From: Clarkia xantiana subsp. parviflora
Taxonomy: Eukaryota > Streptophyta > Magnoliopsida > Myrtales > Onagraceae
Length of the DNA: 64,000 nt
Reading direction: 5' to 3'
NCBI GenBank assembly: GCA_036873135.1
Contig: JAPTYO010000003.1
Location: 22,158,001-22,222,000, forward strand
The position numbers were made by a program, and so were the translations under genes. Positions 47,974-63,775 of the stretch are shown one piece after another; positions within the stretch are counted from its first letter, which is position 1, and the number at the start of each line of letters is the position of its first letter. The notes under the pieces were generated by a model. It saw only the letters and a list, made by a program, of their open reading frames with translations. It was not told the DNA's origin and made no database searches.

Positions 47974-49042
47974 ATTTTTTTTTATTATTTGAAACATCAA
48001 TTTATTTAAAATGTGACTTATTATTCAACCGTATCTCGTATCACTTAGTTAGGGAGCTCGCATTAACTTTTTTAATCGGTTAGGAAGAGTCATGTCTCAT
48101 CTAAGCTCGAGCTCGTTCTAGACATAATCTCGTGCATACAATGGTAATCAGTTTGGACACCTATAAAATAATGCGGTGAGCGTGGACGAACTAAGCTATC
48201 CTCACTTGATGACTTATTGCAATTAAACAGTAGGCCACAGCAAAATTAATTTTCCTTTCCCGTAATTAGTTTTTATTTCAACCAAACGTTAACAGTCATC
48301 TCTGCTCGATAAGTAATTTGAACCCGAGCTTAATATTAACATTAAACTGAATATTTAATTTTGATGAGCCAATTCTAGCTCATTCATTTTTATGACCGAA
48401 CATGCGATCTTCGGGGATTTTCAGTCCGCTATTTGCTTTTTTATACTTAAACAAGGAAGCACCATCTTTAATTTTCATGAGCCCTGCTAGTCCATACCTC
48501 CTATCAGTTAATCTAATTTTGTTTAGCCGAGATGAAACACATGCATTCAACTGAGCTCGAAGTTAAGATTTGCTCAATTCAACTGCACCTCTAGTTAGAT
48601 ATTTTGTTTCTTAGTGTGTACTGTGTATGCTATATAGTAAGCGTAGATTTATATGTACAATCATCCATCAAATCAAATGATTAACTTTCAGGGTAATAAG
48701 GCAAGAAACCCTAGTTTAATCCAAACAAAACGCAGTTCCTTTAATCGAGAATTGAGCAATACAGTCGAACCAACTCATTAAGACTTAAACTACAGCTTCG
48801 TCATGACCTTCGATTCTGCATGAAAATCAGTCCTTCCAACGATATTGCCAATCATCATTGATGTTTACTGTTTGTAAATGAAAATGAATCCATCCAACGA
48901 TATTCCCAAATCCAGATACAATTTGTAAAACAAAGCTAAAGTTCACGAAGCAACTCATAATAACTCAACATCACAAGGCGAGAGAGGTAGAAGAGAGAAA
49001 GGCAATCTCTTCTGTATGTCATTATTAACATGACATGATGGC
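47974..49042. other. Intergenic DNA and MIRO1 3' UTR
   Basis: No gene or repeat boundary recognised between 47974 and about 48650. The right part (roughly 48700-49042) is likely the 3' UTR of MIRO1 on the minus strand. Confidence 0.5.
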
Positions 49043-55785
<6,743 letters not shown>

Positions 55786-56963
55786 TCAACCTGCAAATCG
55801 ATATATGAGGCTTCTGCAAAAGAAACTAGCAAACTCAAGAATCTATTAGATGGTGCCTGCGAGAGATATTGATTAGCAGAATCGTTAGGCGAGACAACAA
55901 CACGATGCAGCATATACTGAAACAAAGAGGCGGAGCTCATCGTATGCCAAATTATTGAAGTTCTGAGATTCATCAATTGCAAATGAAAAACAGCCACAAA
56001 AAAAAAAAAAAAAAACTGCACCAATCGAAGAATAGTTCGCATTCAAAGATTGTGATACGGATCAGATACAAAAGGAGAAGAGCTGAAAAGATGGAGGACC
56101 GATACCGCTGCGAGATTTGACGAAGAAGGTGGAGAAGATGAAGCCACCAAAAACCCTAATGGCTAGGCTAAGTATGAACTAACAGAGGCTTCAAAGCTCA
56201 GGGATGAGTGCTCTTCAATCCAGGGTAGAAAGAAACGCTCTCAAATTAACCTAAACTAATAATTTTTACTAGATGCTAATCTCGCGTACTGCGCCGATAA
56301 GAATATCGAAATAAATATAACCCTAGTAAATGCCAATGGTGCAATAATCGAACCGGGGCGAATCGTATTAGGAAACGCTTAGATTTTGGTTCGTAAGCGC
56401 CGGTCCAGACGGATTTTTCAGTTTGTTCAATCAGAAGGTTCGGGACGTGATTGGCAATAATATCATCAAAAATGTTAGAGCTTTCTTCGAATCAGGTAAC
56501 ATTAATTCTTATCATTGTTATACTGGTATAGTCTTATTCGAATAATACTCTGCTATTATAATACCACCCAATTTTGCCCCATTAAACCTTTCTAATTTTA
56601 GCTATAGCTATAAAATTATATCCAAACTTATAGTAAACCGGCTGAAACCAATTTTATCCGCGGCACAAAATAGGTGGATAAAATTGGTTTACAATAAGTT
56701 TGAAGAAGGCAAGGATCCGAGCAATGAGCATCAAGAGATCAATGTCATCGTTTCCTAATTTCTTCTTGCCTTCTTCTTCAGTTGCCTTAATGGGGTCTTT
56801 CTCATAAAGCATGTAACATGCACATGTTGAAATTAACGAAATAAGTTACCGGGCAGTTATAGAAATTGGTGCAAATAAAAACATCGCCAAATAAATTGGG
56901 GGAAAAAACAAGAGCGTTTCAATTAATCACAGCTTATAAGGGTTTTTGTGCCACATATGTATA
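55786..56963. other. MIRO1 leader and promoter, then intergenic DNA
   Basis: 55786-56200 is the leader and probable promoter of MIRO1 on the minus strand; frames there have no domain content. 56570-56700 shows a short inverted stretch (TATCCAAACTTATAGTAAAC against GGTTTACAATAAGTTTGAAG), perhaps a remnant of a small element. No gene seen. Confidence 0.5.
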
Positions 56964-57681
56964 TAGGGCCGGCAATGGTGCGGTGAAAATCAAATAACTA
57001 TGGTTATTCGCACCATTTACCACAATGGTTAATCGCACCATTGTGGTGAGGAGCGGTTATGGTGATGAATCTTGTAACCGCAATGGTTATGGTTATGGTT
57101 ATATTTATGGTATTCAGTCCATAACCGCGGTTATAACCATTACCTCTATATATATAATATTAATACATATATTACTAATACTTATATTATTATTATATAT
57201 ATACATTATTATTATACTTTAATTATTAGTCAAATATTATAATTTTTATTTCGTTCGCTTTCCCACCCACCATTTTTTTTTGTCTATCTTATTATTAGGT
57301 AACCACGATTGGAAGTAATGGTGAATGAGGATCGAAGATCGCAAGTGATAGGCGATTGAAGATGTTTTTTTTTTTAATTAAGTGAAACAATGAAGTTATG
57401 TTTAATTTGGATTTCGTGTATGAAACAATGAATGTATGTTTATTTTTCTTGTATGAAACAATGATGTTGTATTATTTTGAATGATTGTGGTTAAATGGTT
57501 TAATCGTGGTTAAATGGTTTAATCGTGGTTAAAAACCATGGTTATGGTTATGGTGATGGTATGAAGAATCATAACCGCAATGGTTATGGTTATGGTTATG
57601 GTTATGGTATGAGTGAAAAAAATATGGTATGGTTATGGTATTAGTGCTATTCGCACCATACCCTCACCATCGCCAGCCCTA
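56964..57681. mobile_element. hAT-type non-autonomous element rich in GGTTAT repeats
   Basis: The left end TAGGGCCGGCAATGGTGCGG is mirrored by the right end CTCACCATCGCCAGCCCTA. The flanks TATGTATA (56956-56963) and TATGTATG (57682-57689) are an 8-bp duplication with one change. The interior has (GGTTAT)n runs near both ends (57078-57100 and 57535-57605) in inverted sense and an AT-rich centre. No transposase. Confidence 0.75.
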
Positions 57682-58043
57682 TATGTATGTGACTATGTGA
57701 CTATAGTTGGGTGCATTCGTTAGCTAATAGTTAAGTTTGGCCGTTAAATGCCCATATGCAAATCATGTGACGTCCCTCTAATTTTTTTATTTTTGTTTAA
57801 TTTAGTTCTCTAATTTATATACCTAACTTTTAATTTTTGCAATTTGATCCCTAAAAAAAATCAAAATTGACCTAGTCATGGTGGAACCCACGGCTAGGTC
57901 GGACCACGACTATGGTCACTTGACTTGGGCGACCCTATCCGTATTGCGACCCAGTTATGGGTTGCATCATGACTAAGTCGATTGATTCTATGGTCCAATT
58001 TGATTTTTTTAGGAACTAAACTGTAAAAATCAAAAGTTATGTA
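57682..58043. repeat. Half of a foldback element interrupted by the retrotransposon
   Basis: 57735-58040 matches one arm of the family seen at 2450-2815 (TTTAATTTAGTTCTCTAATT, TATACACCTAACTTTTAATT), plus a centre with CCTAGTCATGGTGGAACCCA, and the beginning of the second arm (GAACTAAACTGTAAAAATCA). The arm stops at AAAAGTTATGTA where LTR sequence begins, so the retrotransposon probably inserted into this older element. Confidence 0.55.
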
Positions 58044-58197
58044 TGATGGATATACGCCCAATTTGAACCCGTTGACTTCCAAACCGTTGTATTTTTATCG
58101 TCCCATTTATGATTGCAAATCGAAACTTCAACCCGGACACTTTGCGAGAACATCGACGGCTCGGACGGGGCCGAAGCGCCCGTCCGAAAGAGGCGAA

Positions 58198-58410
58198 CTC
58201 ACCTAGGTGAGGTTGGGTGGCCACACCCGACCTCCCCTAGGGGAGATCGGGTCAGCCAACCCGATCTCTCCTAGGAGAGATCGGGTTGGCCAACCCGATC
58301 TCCCCTAGGGGAGATCGGGTCAGCCAACCCGATCCCTCCTAGGAGGGATGGGGTTGGCCAACCCCACCCTCCCTAGGAGGGGTTGGGTGCCCTCACCCAA
58401 CCCCTACCCT
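58198..58410. repeat. 34-bp palindrome array inside the LTR
   Basis: Six CCTAGG centres start at 58202, 58236, 58270, 58304, 58338 and 58372, exactly 34 bp apart. Each is the middle of a longer palindrome such as CCCGATCTCTCCTAGGAGAG continued by ATCGGG. The joints between units are themselves near-palindromic (GGGTTGGCCAACCC). Outer letters differ between units but change on both sides of each centre together. Confidence 0.85.
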
Positions 58411-58590
58411 TGGGGGTCGGATTCCTCCCCCCCCCCCCCCAAGGGTCCCGACACCATCTTCGGACACCCATGCTCGGTCCACTCCGCCTACCTCCTCCGA
58501 ATCCTAAGGTCTTAATTATATGCTTAAAGGTTAATTAATTGTGTTTAAAGGCTAACGATGTCATTAAGCCACCTTAATGACACCGTCGCC

Positions 58591-58598
58591 TATAAATA
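58591..58598 (+). promoter_or_regulatory. LTR TATA box
   Basis: TATAAATA in a GC-moderate context, about 330 bp before the LTR end, is in the position expected for the U3 promoter of a plant Ty3/gypsy LTR. Transcription would start around 58620-58630. Confidence 0.6.
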
Positions 58599-58922
58599 CC
58601 CCGCCTTCACAACTCATTTGATCATCTTGGCCATTTGGACATTTTAGCTCTGACATCTCTCTAGCTTTATCTCTCTAGAAATATAGTTCTGACTTAGGCA
58701 TCGGAGAGGGTTCACCAGGCACCACCCCCCCTCCTCCGTGTCTGGTATTGCCCCTTTTGCAGGGCAAAGGGAGAGAAGAAGAGAAGGAACCAAGGGAAGA
58801 AGAAAAGGAAGAAGGACATAGGCAAAGGCAAGGCAACTCGAGAAGACCGGATCACACACATCCCTCGTAAGGAGTGGGATCAAAGCCGACACCCCGTTGA
58901 CCTAGATCCCATAACTTAACAC

Positions 58923-58940
58923 TTGGCGCCGTCTGTAGGC
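58923..58940 (+). other. Retrotransposon primer-binding site
   Basis: TTGGCGCCGTCTGTAGGC begins two bases after the LTR end. TGGCGCCG is complementary to a tRNA 3' end of the form CGGCGCCA, the usual priming arrangement of plant Ty3/gypsy elements. I do not assign the isoacceptor. Confidence 0.75.
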
Positions 58941-58972
58941 TTCGAGCAAAAAGCCTGGCTATCACACGAGCT

Positions 58973-61900
58973 ATGACGAACAGTAGGGTGTCCAGGCCCC
59001 AACACCCACCTGGGGGCAATGGGCGGAGAAGAGAACCCATACATCCAGGGAGGCGGCCTAACCCTGGGAAACAGCCAATGCATTCAGAGCCCCAAGACAT
59101 ACCACAACCTCCTCAGCAACAGAACAACCAGGAGGGAGGACCTTCACGCCCAGCTGGGGCTGAGTCCTCCACAGCCTCCACCCCCCGGGCAAGAAGACCA
59201 CAGAGAGAAAGAGGACAACAGGGAGTGCCTTCCCACAACACGGCACCCCCTGAGGGATACTATTATGAAGAGCAACCCCAAAGGTACCCACATGGGATGC
59301 CGGCACAGAGAGATGGCAACCGCGCCCACACAGCGTATGCAAGGCCGGCATACACCCAAGGAACTTACACTGAAGCTCAGGAGGAGGAGCAAATCCCAGC
59401 AGAAGAGTACTACTCGCACCCTCGAGCAGGGCAGCGAGAGGAACAAAGAAGATATCACCAGGAGCCACCCCCAGAGGGCAGGCAACAATTTGTGCCTCCT
59501 AGGCAACAGCATAGCAACAGGGCTTACACACCGCTTGGGGAGGAAAGACAAGCAAGACCTCCAAGGAGGCAAGACTTCCATGAAGGACCCCAGCAGGCGT
59601 ACCAAGGGTACACCTACAGTCCAAACCAGCAGGGACAAGGGAACCCAGTAAGCCCAGTCCACAACTACAATGGGTATCAGAGGGGTTATACTCCGGCACC
59701 GGTGATGATCACCCCGGAGGAGATAGAAGCTATGATAACCCGGAAACTGAATGAGTCAAAGAAACCCAGCCTGCATTGCCTAAGTGACAAGACGAACCAC
59801 CCTTTCACAAGGGAACTGGAGATGAACAGGGTGTCAGACTCCCTGCACACAGTGCAAATTGCAAAGTATAATGGGAAGGGAGACCCCCTAGAACATATCC
59901 AGCAGCATGAGGCCTCCCTATTTGGGAGGACCACTGATGAAAGATACAAGGCACTCCTTTTCCCAAACACCCTATCAGGGGTGGCCTCACATTGGTTCTT
60001 CAGCCTGCCCTCTGAGAGCATCCACTCATGGGAGCAGTTAAAAGCTAAGTTTCTGCAGAGATACCTAGGGGAGAGGAAACTCCTCAAGGGAACAGGCTCC
60101 ATTGATGACGTAAAACAAGAATACGATGAATCCCTGGCTAGTTACTATACTAGGTTCAACCAGAATATTGCAGACATCCAGGGAGACATCACTGAAGGGG
60201 AGATAATCCGAGCCTTTATCAGAAACTTAGGTCGCTTTGGGTCAACATTGGCTGAAAAGATGGCCAAAAAGCCAGCAAGCACCTTGGAGGAGCTTGCAGG
60301 GAGAGTTAAAACGCATATTGACCTTGAGAGGCACAGGGCAAGCAAGAAGGCCAAAATCCAGGCAGCCAAGGAGGATAATCAAAGGCCAAACAAAGGAAAG
60401 CCACCCCAGGCACCGCAGCAAGCAAGGCAACAAGAGTGGCGTCCGCCGCAGCATGCAAGACAACAAGAGTGGCGTCCGCCACAACAAAGAAACCAAATGG
60501 GTGAACCCTTAAAGGCTAGAGAAATCAATGTCATTAAGTTCATCCCACTGAACGCCACTCCAGCCACCGTACTTAGAGAGATGCGGAACCAAAAGCTATG
60601 GTCACCCCCTGCAAGGTGGAGAGCCCCAATGGTAGGAAATCACAAGGATAGATGGTGTGACAACCACGAGGCTTATGGTCACGACACAAATGAATGCTTT
60701 AGCTTAAAGCTAAGCATAAACAACATCGTCCAGAGGGGAGAACTGAAGCAGTTCGTAGACCATGGGGGCAATAGCATGCAGCTGGGGCCACCACAGAAAG
60801 ACAAGGGCAAGGAAAAGGTAGAATATAACCCTCCACCCAACAAAAGAGGAGTCATCAATATGATACATGGAGGAGTAGCATCGGGTGGCCCAACTGCTAA
60901 TGCAAGAGAAGTCTATGCATCCAAGCTAAGCTCAGTGCCAAGGTGGAGAAAAAGACCAAGAGAAGGAGAAGAAGTGAAGATAGAGTTCTCGGAGAAGGAC
61001 AAAAGTCACATCGTCTTTCCGCATGACGATGCTCTAGTTATTACTTTAGATATTGATAATTTTGATGTAAAAAGAATTTTGGTGGATGGGGGCAGCTCAG
61101 CTGACCTCCTAAGCCTGAGAGTGTTGGAAGAGATAGGGAAAACCAAAGCAGACATCAATCCGGTCAACTTCCCTCTAGTTGGCTTCTCAGGGGCAACAAG
61201 TTACCCCCTGGGGATGATAACATTGCCAGTGACCATGGGCCAAGGATGGACCCAGCTGAAGGTAAATGTCAATTTCTTGGTGGTTGAAAGCTTGGGAGCC
61301 TACAATGGGATCCTAGGAAGAACAACCATAAATCCATATGAAATAGTGCCATCCACTGTTCACCAGAAACTGAAGTACATTACGGAGAACGGAGTTGGAG
61401 AGGTCCTGGGTGATCAACGCACTGCAAGACAATGCTATGTCAATTCAATGAGACATGGATCACACAGGACAGATACAGTGGCTATGGTCATGGCAGGAGC
61501 CAACCAGGAAAGAAGAAAGAGGGGAGGAACACAAAGGCAAGGAAGGAGAAGGAGTGGAGTGACACTCCGCCTGAGCAGACAGTTTTTTCAAACAGTGCCT
61601 ACAAGGAGACACAGGGGCAAGGCTGTGAAGGTGACATCCATACCTTGGCAGCCGGACACCATAATAGGGAGCAGGACAAGGGACTCCATCCTAAGAGGCT
61701 TCCGCCACATAGATGATATCAAGCAAATGCCGCAGGAGCCCATATCAAGCTATTTCCAGAGATTCTTCAATTATGGTGCCAACATGGACATCACAAGGGG
61801 AGAAGCAGTCAGAGCATTCATCAGACACATGCATCCAAGCTCATTCGAGGCCTATGGAGGGCTCTATGAGATGGTCATGACGAGCACAATGAGAGAGCTC

Positions 61901-62254
61901 AAGGCGAAGCTGGACAGGGCATTTGAACAAGAAGCGGAACAGTTGGATGAAGTTCCAGAAAGAGGAAGAGAAGCAAACACATTGGGAGGAGGTGTCAATT
62001 TCACATTCACACCCCTCACACTCAGCATAGAAGAAATCTTCCACAAGCGCCTCAAGCAAGAGTTGCCAGCATGCAGGGAGGAAGGCAAGGCCTTCCTAGG
62101 TAGAGATGCACAGGGTTGGTGTGAGTACCATGGGACCTGGGGGCATCAAACCAACAACTGCATGGTGTTGAAGGTGGAAGTGGAAGAAATGATCTACAAT
62201 GGAAACTTCAAAGAGTACGTGGCAACAGATACAGTGACCACCCCATATCCTTAG
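58973..62254 (+). CDS. Ty3/gypsy gag-protease polyprotein with a second gag-like module
   Basis: One frame of 1093 codons directly after the primer-binding site. Residues 1-250 are Gln/Pro/Arg-rich. About 290-460 is a retrotransposon Gag domain (YNGKGDPLEHIQQHEASLFG, GVASHWFFSLPSESIHSWEQ, LKAKFLQRYLGE). Near 560 is a CxxH...H...C motif (CDNHEAYGHDTNEC). About 695-830 is an aspartic protease with active site ILVDGGSSADLL and the GAYNGILGRTTIN segment; GGS after the Asp is common in this lineage. From about 895 a second, shorter Gag-like part appears (DDIKQMPQEPISSYFQRFFN, DITRGEAVRAFIRHM) with another CxxH motif (CEYHGTWGHQTNNC). The frame then stops. No reverse transcriptase, RNase H or integrase follows in the window, so the element is probably non-autonomous. 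Confidence 0.85.
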   Translation: MTNSRVSRPQHPPGGNGRRREPIHPGRRPNPGKQPMHSEPQDIPQPPQQQNNQEGGPSRPAGAESSTASTPRARRPQRERGQQGVPSHNTAPPEGYYYEEQPQRYPHGMPAQRDGNRAHTAYARPAYTQGTYTEAQEEEQIPAEEYYSHPRAGQREEQRRYHQEPPPEGRQQFVPPRQQHSNRAYTPLGEERQARPPRRQDFHEGPQQAYQGYTYSPNQQGQGNPVSPVHNYNGYQRGYTPAPVMITPEEIEAMITRKLNESKKPSLHCLSDKTNHPFTRELEMNRVSDSLHTVQIAKYNGKGDPLEHIQQHEASLFGRTTDERYKALLFPNTLSGVASHWFFSLPSESIHSWEQLKAKFLQRYLGERKLLKGTGSIDDVKQEYDESLASYYTRFNQNIADIQGDITEGEIIRAFIRNLGRFGSTLAEKMAKKPASTLEELAGRVKTHIDLERHRASKKAKIQAAKEDNQRPNKGKPPQAPQQARQQEWRPPQHARQQEWRPPQQRNQMGEPLKAREINVIKFIPLNATPATVLREMRNQKLWSPPARWRAPMVGNHKDRWCDNHEAYGHDTNECFSLKLSINNIVQRGELKQFVDHGGNSMQLGPPQKDKGKEKVEYNPPPNKRGVINMIHGGVASGGPTANAREVYASKLSSVPRWRKRPREGEEVKIEFSEKDKSHIVFPHDDALVITLDIDNFDVKRILVDGGSSADLLSLRVLEEIGKTKADINPVNFPLVGFSGATSYPLGMITLPVTMGQGWTQLKVNVNFLVVESLGAYNGILGRTTINPYEIVPSTVHQKLKYITENGVGEVLGDQRTARQCYVNSMRHGSHRTDTVAMVMAGANQERRKRGGTQRQGRRRSGVTLRLSRQFFQTVPTRRHRGKAVKVTSIPWQPDTIIGSRTRDSILRGFRHIDDIKQMPQEPISSYFQRFFNYGANMDITRGEAVRAFIRHMHPSSFEAYGGLYEMVMTSTMRELKAKLDRAFEQEAEQLDEVPERGREANTLGGGVNFTFTPLTLSIEEIFHKRLKQELPACREEGKAFLGRDAQGWCEYHGTWGHQTNNCMVLKVEVEEMIYNGNFKEYVATDTVTTPYP

Positions 62255-62514
62255 TTTCATATCTAGCATTTTGCTTGTTTTAGCTTTACAAGCTTTTCAA
62301 AAACAACTCTTGAGAAGGAGAACTCACGAAGTTACTCCAACTCTACAACTATCTTTGATTTCCTACAAAGGATGTCTTGGTGCACCAAGGCATCCCGAGT
62401 GTACAAAAACATGAATGCTCCTAAGAGAGTAGTAGTTATTCAAAAGTATTTCCCAGTGAATGTGATGTTACAATCACCAAGTTATCCTTACACAGATATG
62501 ACTTCAAGTCAACA
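62255..62514. other. Retrotransposon spacer after the polyprotein
   Basis: No conserved domain is seen in either strand; short frames here (such as 62372-62593) run into the minisatellite and are not called. In a complete element the pol region would begin here. Confidence 0.5.
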
Positions 62515-63040
62515 ACCTTCGACGCCCCCAAGAGCGTATCTTGAGAGTAGTCTTCGTACTACGACATTCGACGCCCCCAAGAGCGTATCTTGAGAGTAGT
62601 GTTCATACTACGACCTTCGACGCCCCCAAGAGCGTATCTTGAGAGTAGTTATTATACTACGAACTTCGACGCCCCCAAGAGCGTATCTTGAGAGTGGTTT
62701 CCAAAAACTACGAACTTCGACGCCCCCAAGAGCGTATCTTGAGAGTAGTGTTCATACTACAACCTTCCACGCCCCCAAGAGCGTATCTTGAGAGTAGTTA
62801 TTACACTACGACTTCGACGCACCAAGAGCGTATCTTGAGAGTGGTTTCCAAAAACTACGAATTCGACGCCCCCAGGAGCGTATCTTGAGGTAGATTTGCA
62901 ACCTACCAGATTCGACGCCCCCAAGAGCGTATCTTGAGGTAGAAAAAACACTACCAGTTCGACGCCCCCAAGAGCGTATCTTGAGGTAGATTTCAAACTA
63001 CCAGTTCGACGCCCACCAGGAGCGTATCTTTGGTCTAACC
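62515..63040 (+). repeat. Minisatellite of about 48-bp units, each able to form a hairpin
   Basis: Eleven units begin at about 62521, 62570, 62619, 62668, 62719, 62768, 62815, 62864, 62913, 62960 and 63008. The conserved part is GACGCCCCCAAGAGCGTATC followed by TTGAG. The variable part is a hairpin with stem GTAGT/ACTAC in the first units and GGTAG/CTACC in the last three, around loops such as CTTCGT, GTTCAT or TTATTAT. Confidence 0.85.
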
Positions 63041-63345
63041 TGAGCCCTCCGGGAGCCTATCCTGTGAAACGTTAAGTGCCGTCCGAGAGCCTGTCTCGTG
63101 AACAGTTTGACACCCGTCAAGAAGGTATCGGTGGACTAACCTGTGCCCTCCGGGAGCCTATCCTGCGAAACGTTAAGTGCCGTCCGAGAGCCTGTCTCGT
63201 GAACAGTTTGACACCCGTCAAGAAGGTATCGGTGGACTAACCTGTGCCCTCCGGGAGCCTATCCTGTGAAACGTTAAGTGCCGTCCGAGAGCCTGTCTCG
63301 TGAACAGATTTCGACGCCCACCAAGAGCGTATCTTTGGTCTAACA
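63041..63345 (+). repeat. Second minisatellite, 101-bp units
   Basis: GCCCTCCGGGAGCCTATCCT recurs at 63044, 63145 and 63246. Each 101-bp unit has three sub-units with the same core shape (GGGAGCCTATC, CGAGAGCCTGTC, CAAGAAGGTATC), related to the GAGCGTATC core of the array to its left. The block ends with one more unit of the first type at about 63311-63345. Confidence 0.8.
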
Positions 63346-63775
63346 GTACAACGTATACCGTGTAAGGGGTATCAGAAGAGATCATCATACCATGCTTAGA
63401 AGGATACCATGCTTAGAAGGATACCATGAGAAAGAAATTTCTAAGTAATGTGAAGAACAAGTAATGTTTTTTCTTTATGAAGTGACAGGTATGACATGAA
63501 GGAAACCATGAAAGAAGAATAAGTAAAGGAAATATACCAAGGGAAGGGTGCATACCCAAAGAGCCACACACAAGGCATAGGGAGGCATCATGAGAAGAGA
63601 TATATACAAAAGCATGAGAAGCACTAATATAAAGGCAAACAAACCATGTAGTTAACAACGTAATGCGGCAAAGGAAAGTAACAACAAACACCATCACAAT
63701 CTCAAAAGACACTCAACCCGTACAAGGGGAGAAGGAGTGTAGTTATATATACAAGGATAGTATGAGATAAACAAG
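63346..63775. other. Retrotransposon 3' region, nothing further recognised
   Basis: A-rich sequence with a small direct repeat (GGATACCATGCTTAGAA, 63393-63425). No polypurine tract or 3' LTR start can be identified before the window ends. Confidence 0.5.

Larger units (their letters stand above)
58044..58921 (+). repeat. 5' LTR of the Ty3/gypsy element
   Basis: It starts TGATGGATATACGCCC where the older repeat stops and ends ...CTTAACA one base before the primer-binding site, i.e. TG...CA over 878 bp. It holds a TATA box (58591-58598), a palindrome array (58198-58410) and a run of C (58427-58440). The 3' LTR lies beyond the window, so the left edge is an estimate based on the break in the host repeat and the TG rule. 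Confidence 0.7.

Noticed and set aside
57025..57222. 65-codon frame with Gly/Tyr repeats
   Set aside because: It is a translation of the GGTTAT hexamer repeats of a hAT element.
59058..59662. Long frames in other phases across the gag region
   Set aside because: They are by-products of the GC-rich Pro/Gln-rich gag sequence; only the 1093-codon frame shows Gag and protease motifs.
62515..63345. CRISPR-like array (regular repeats with variable spacers)
   Set aside because: The context is a plant retrotransposon. The variable parts are hairpin loops, not unique spacers, and no cas genes exist in this kind of genome.
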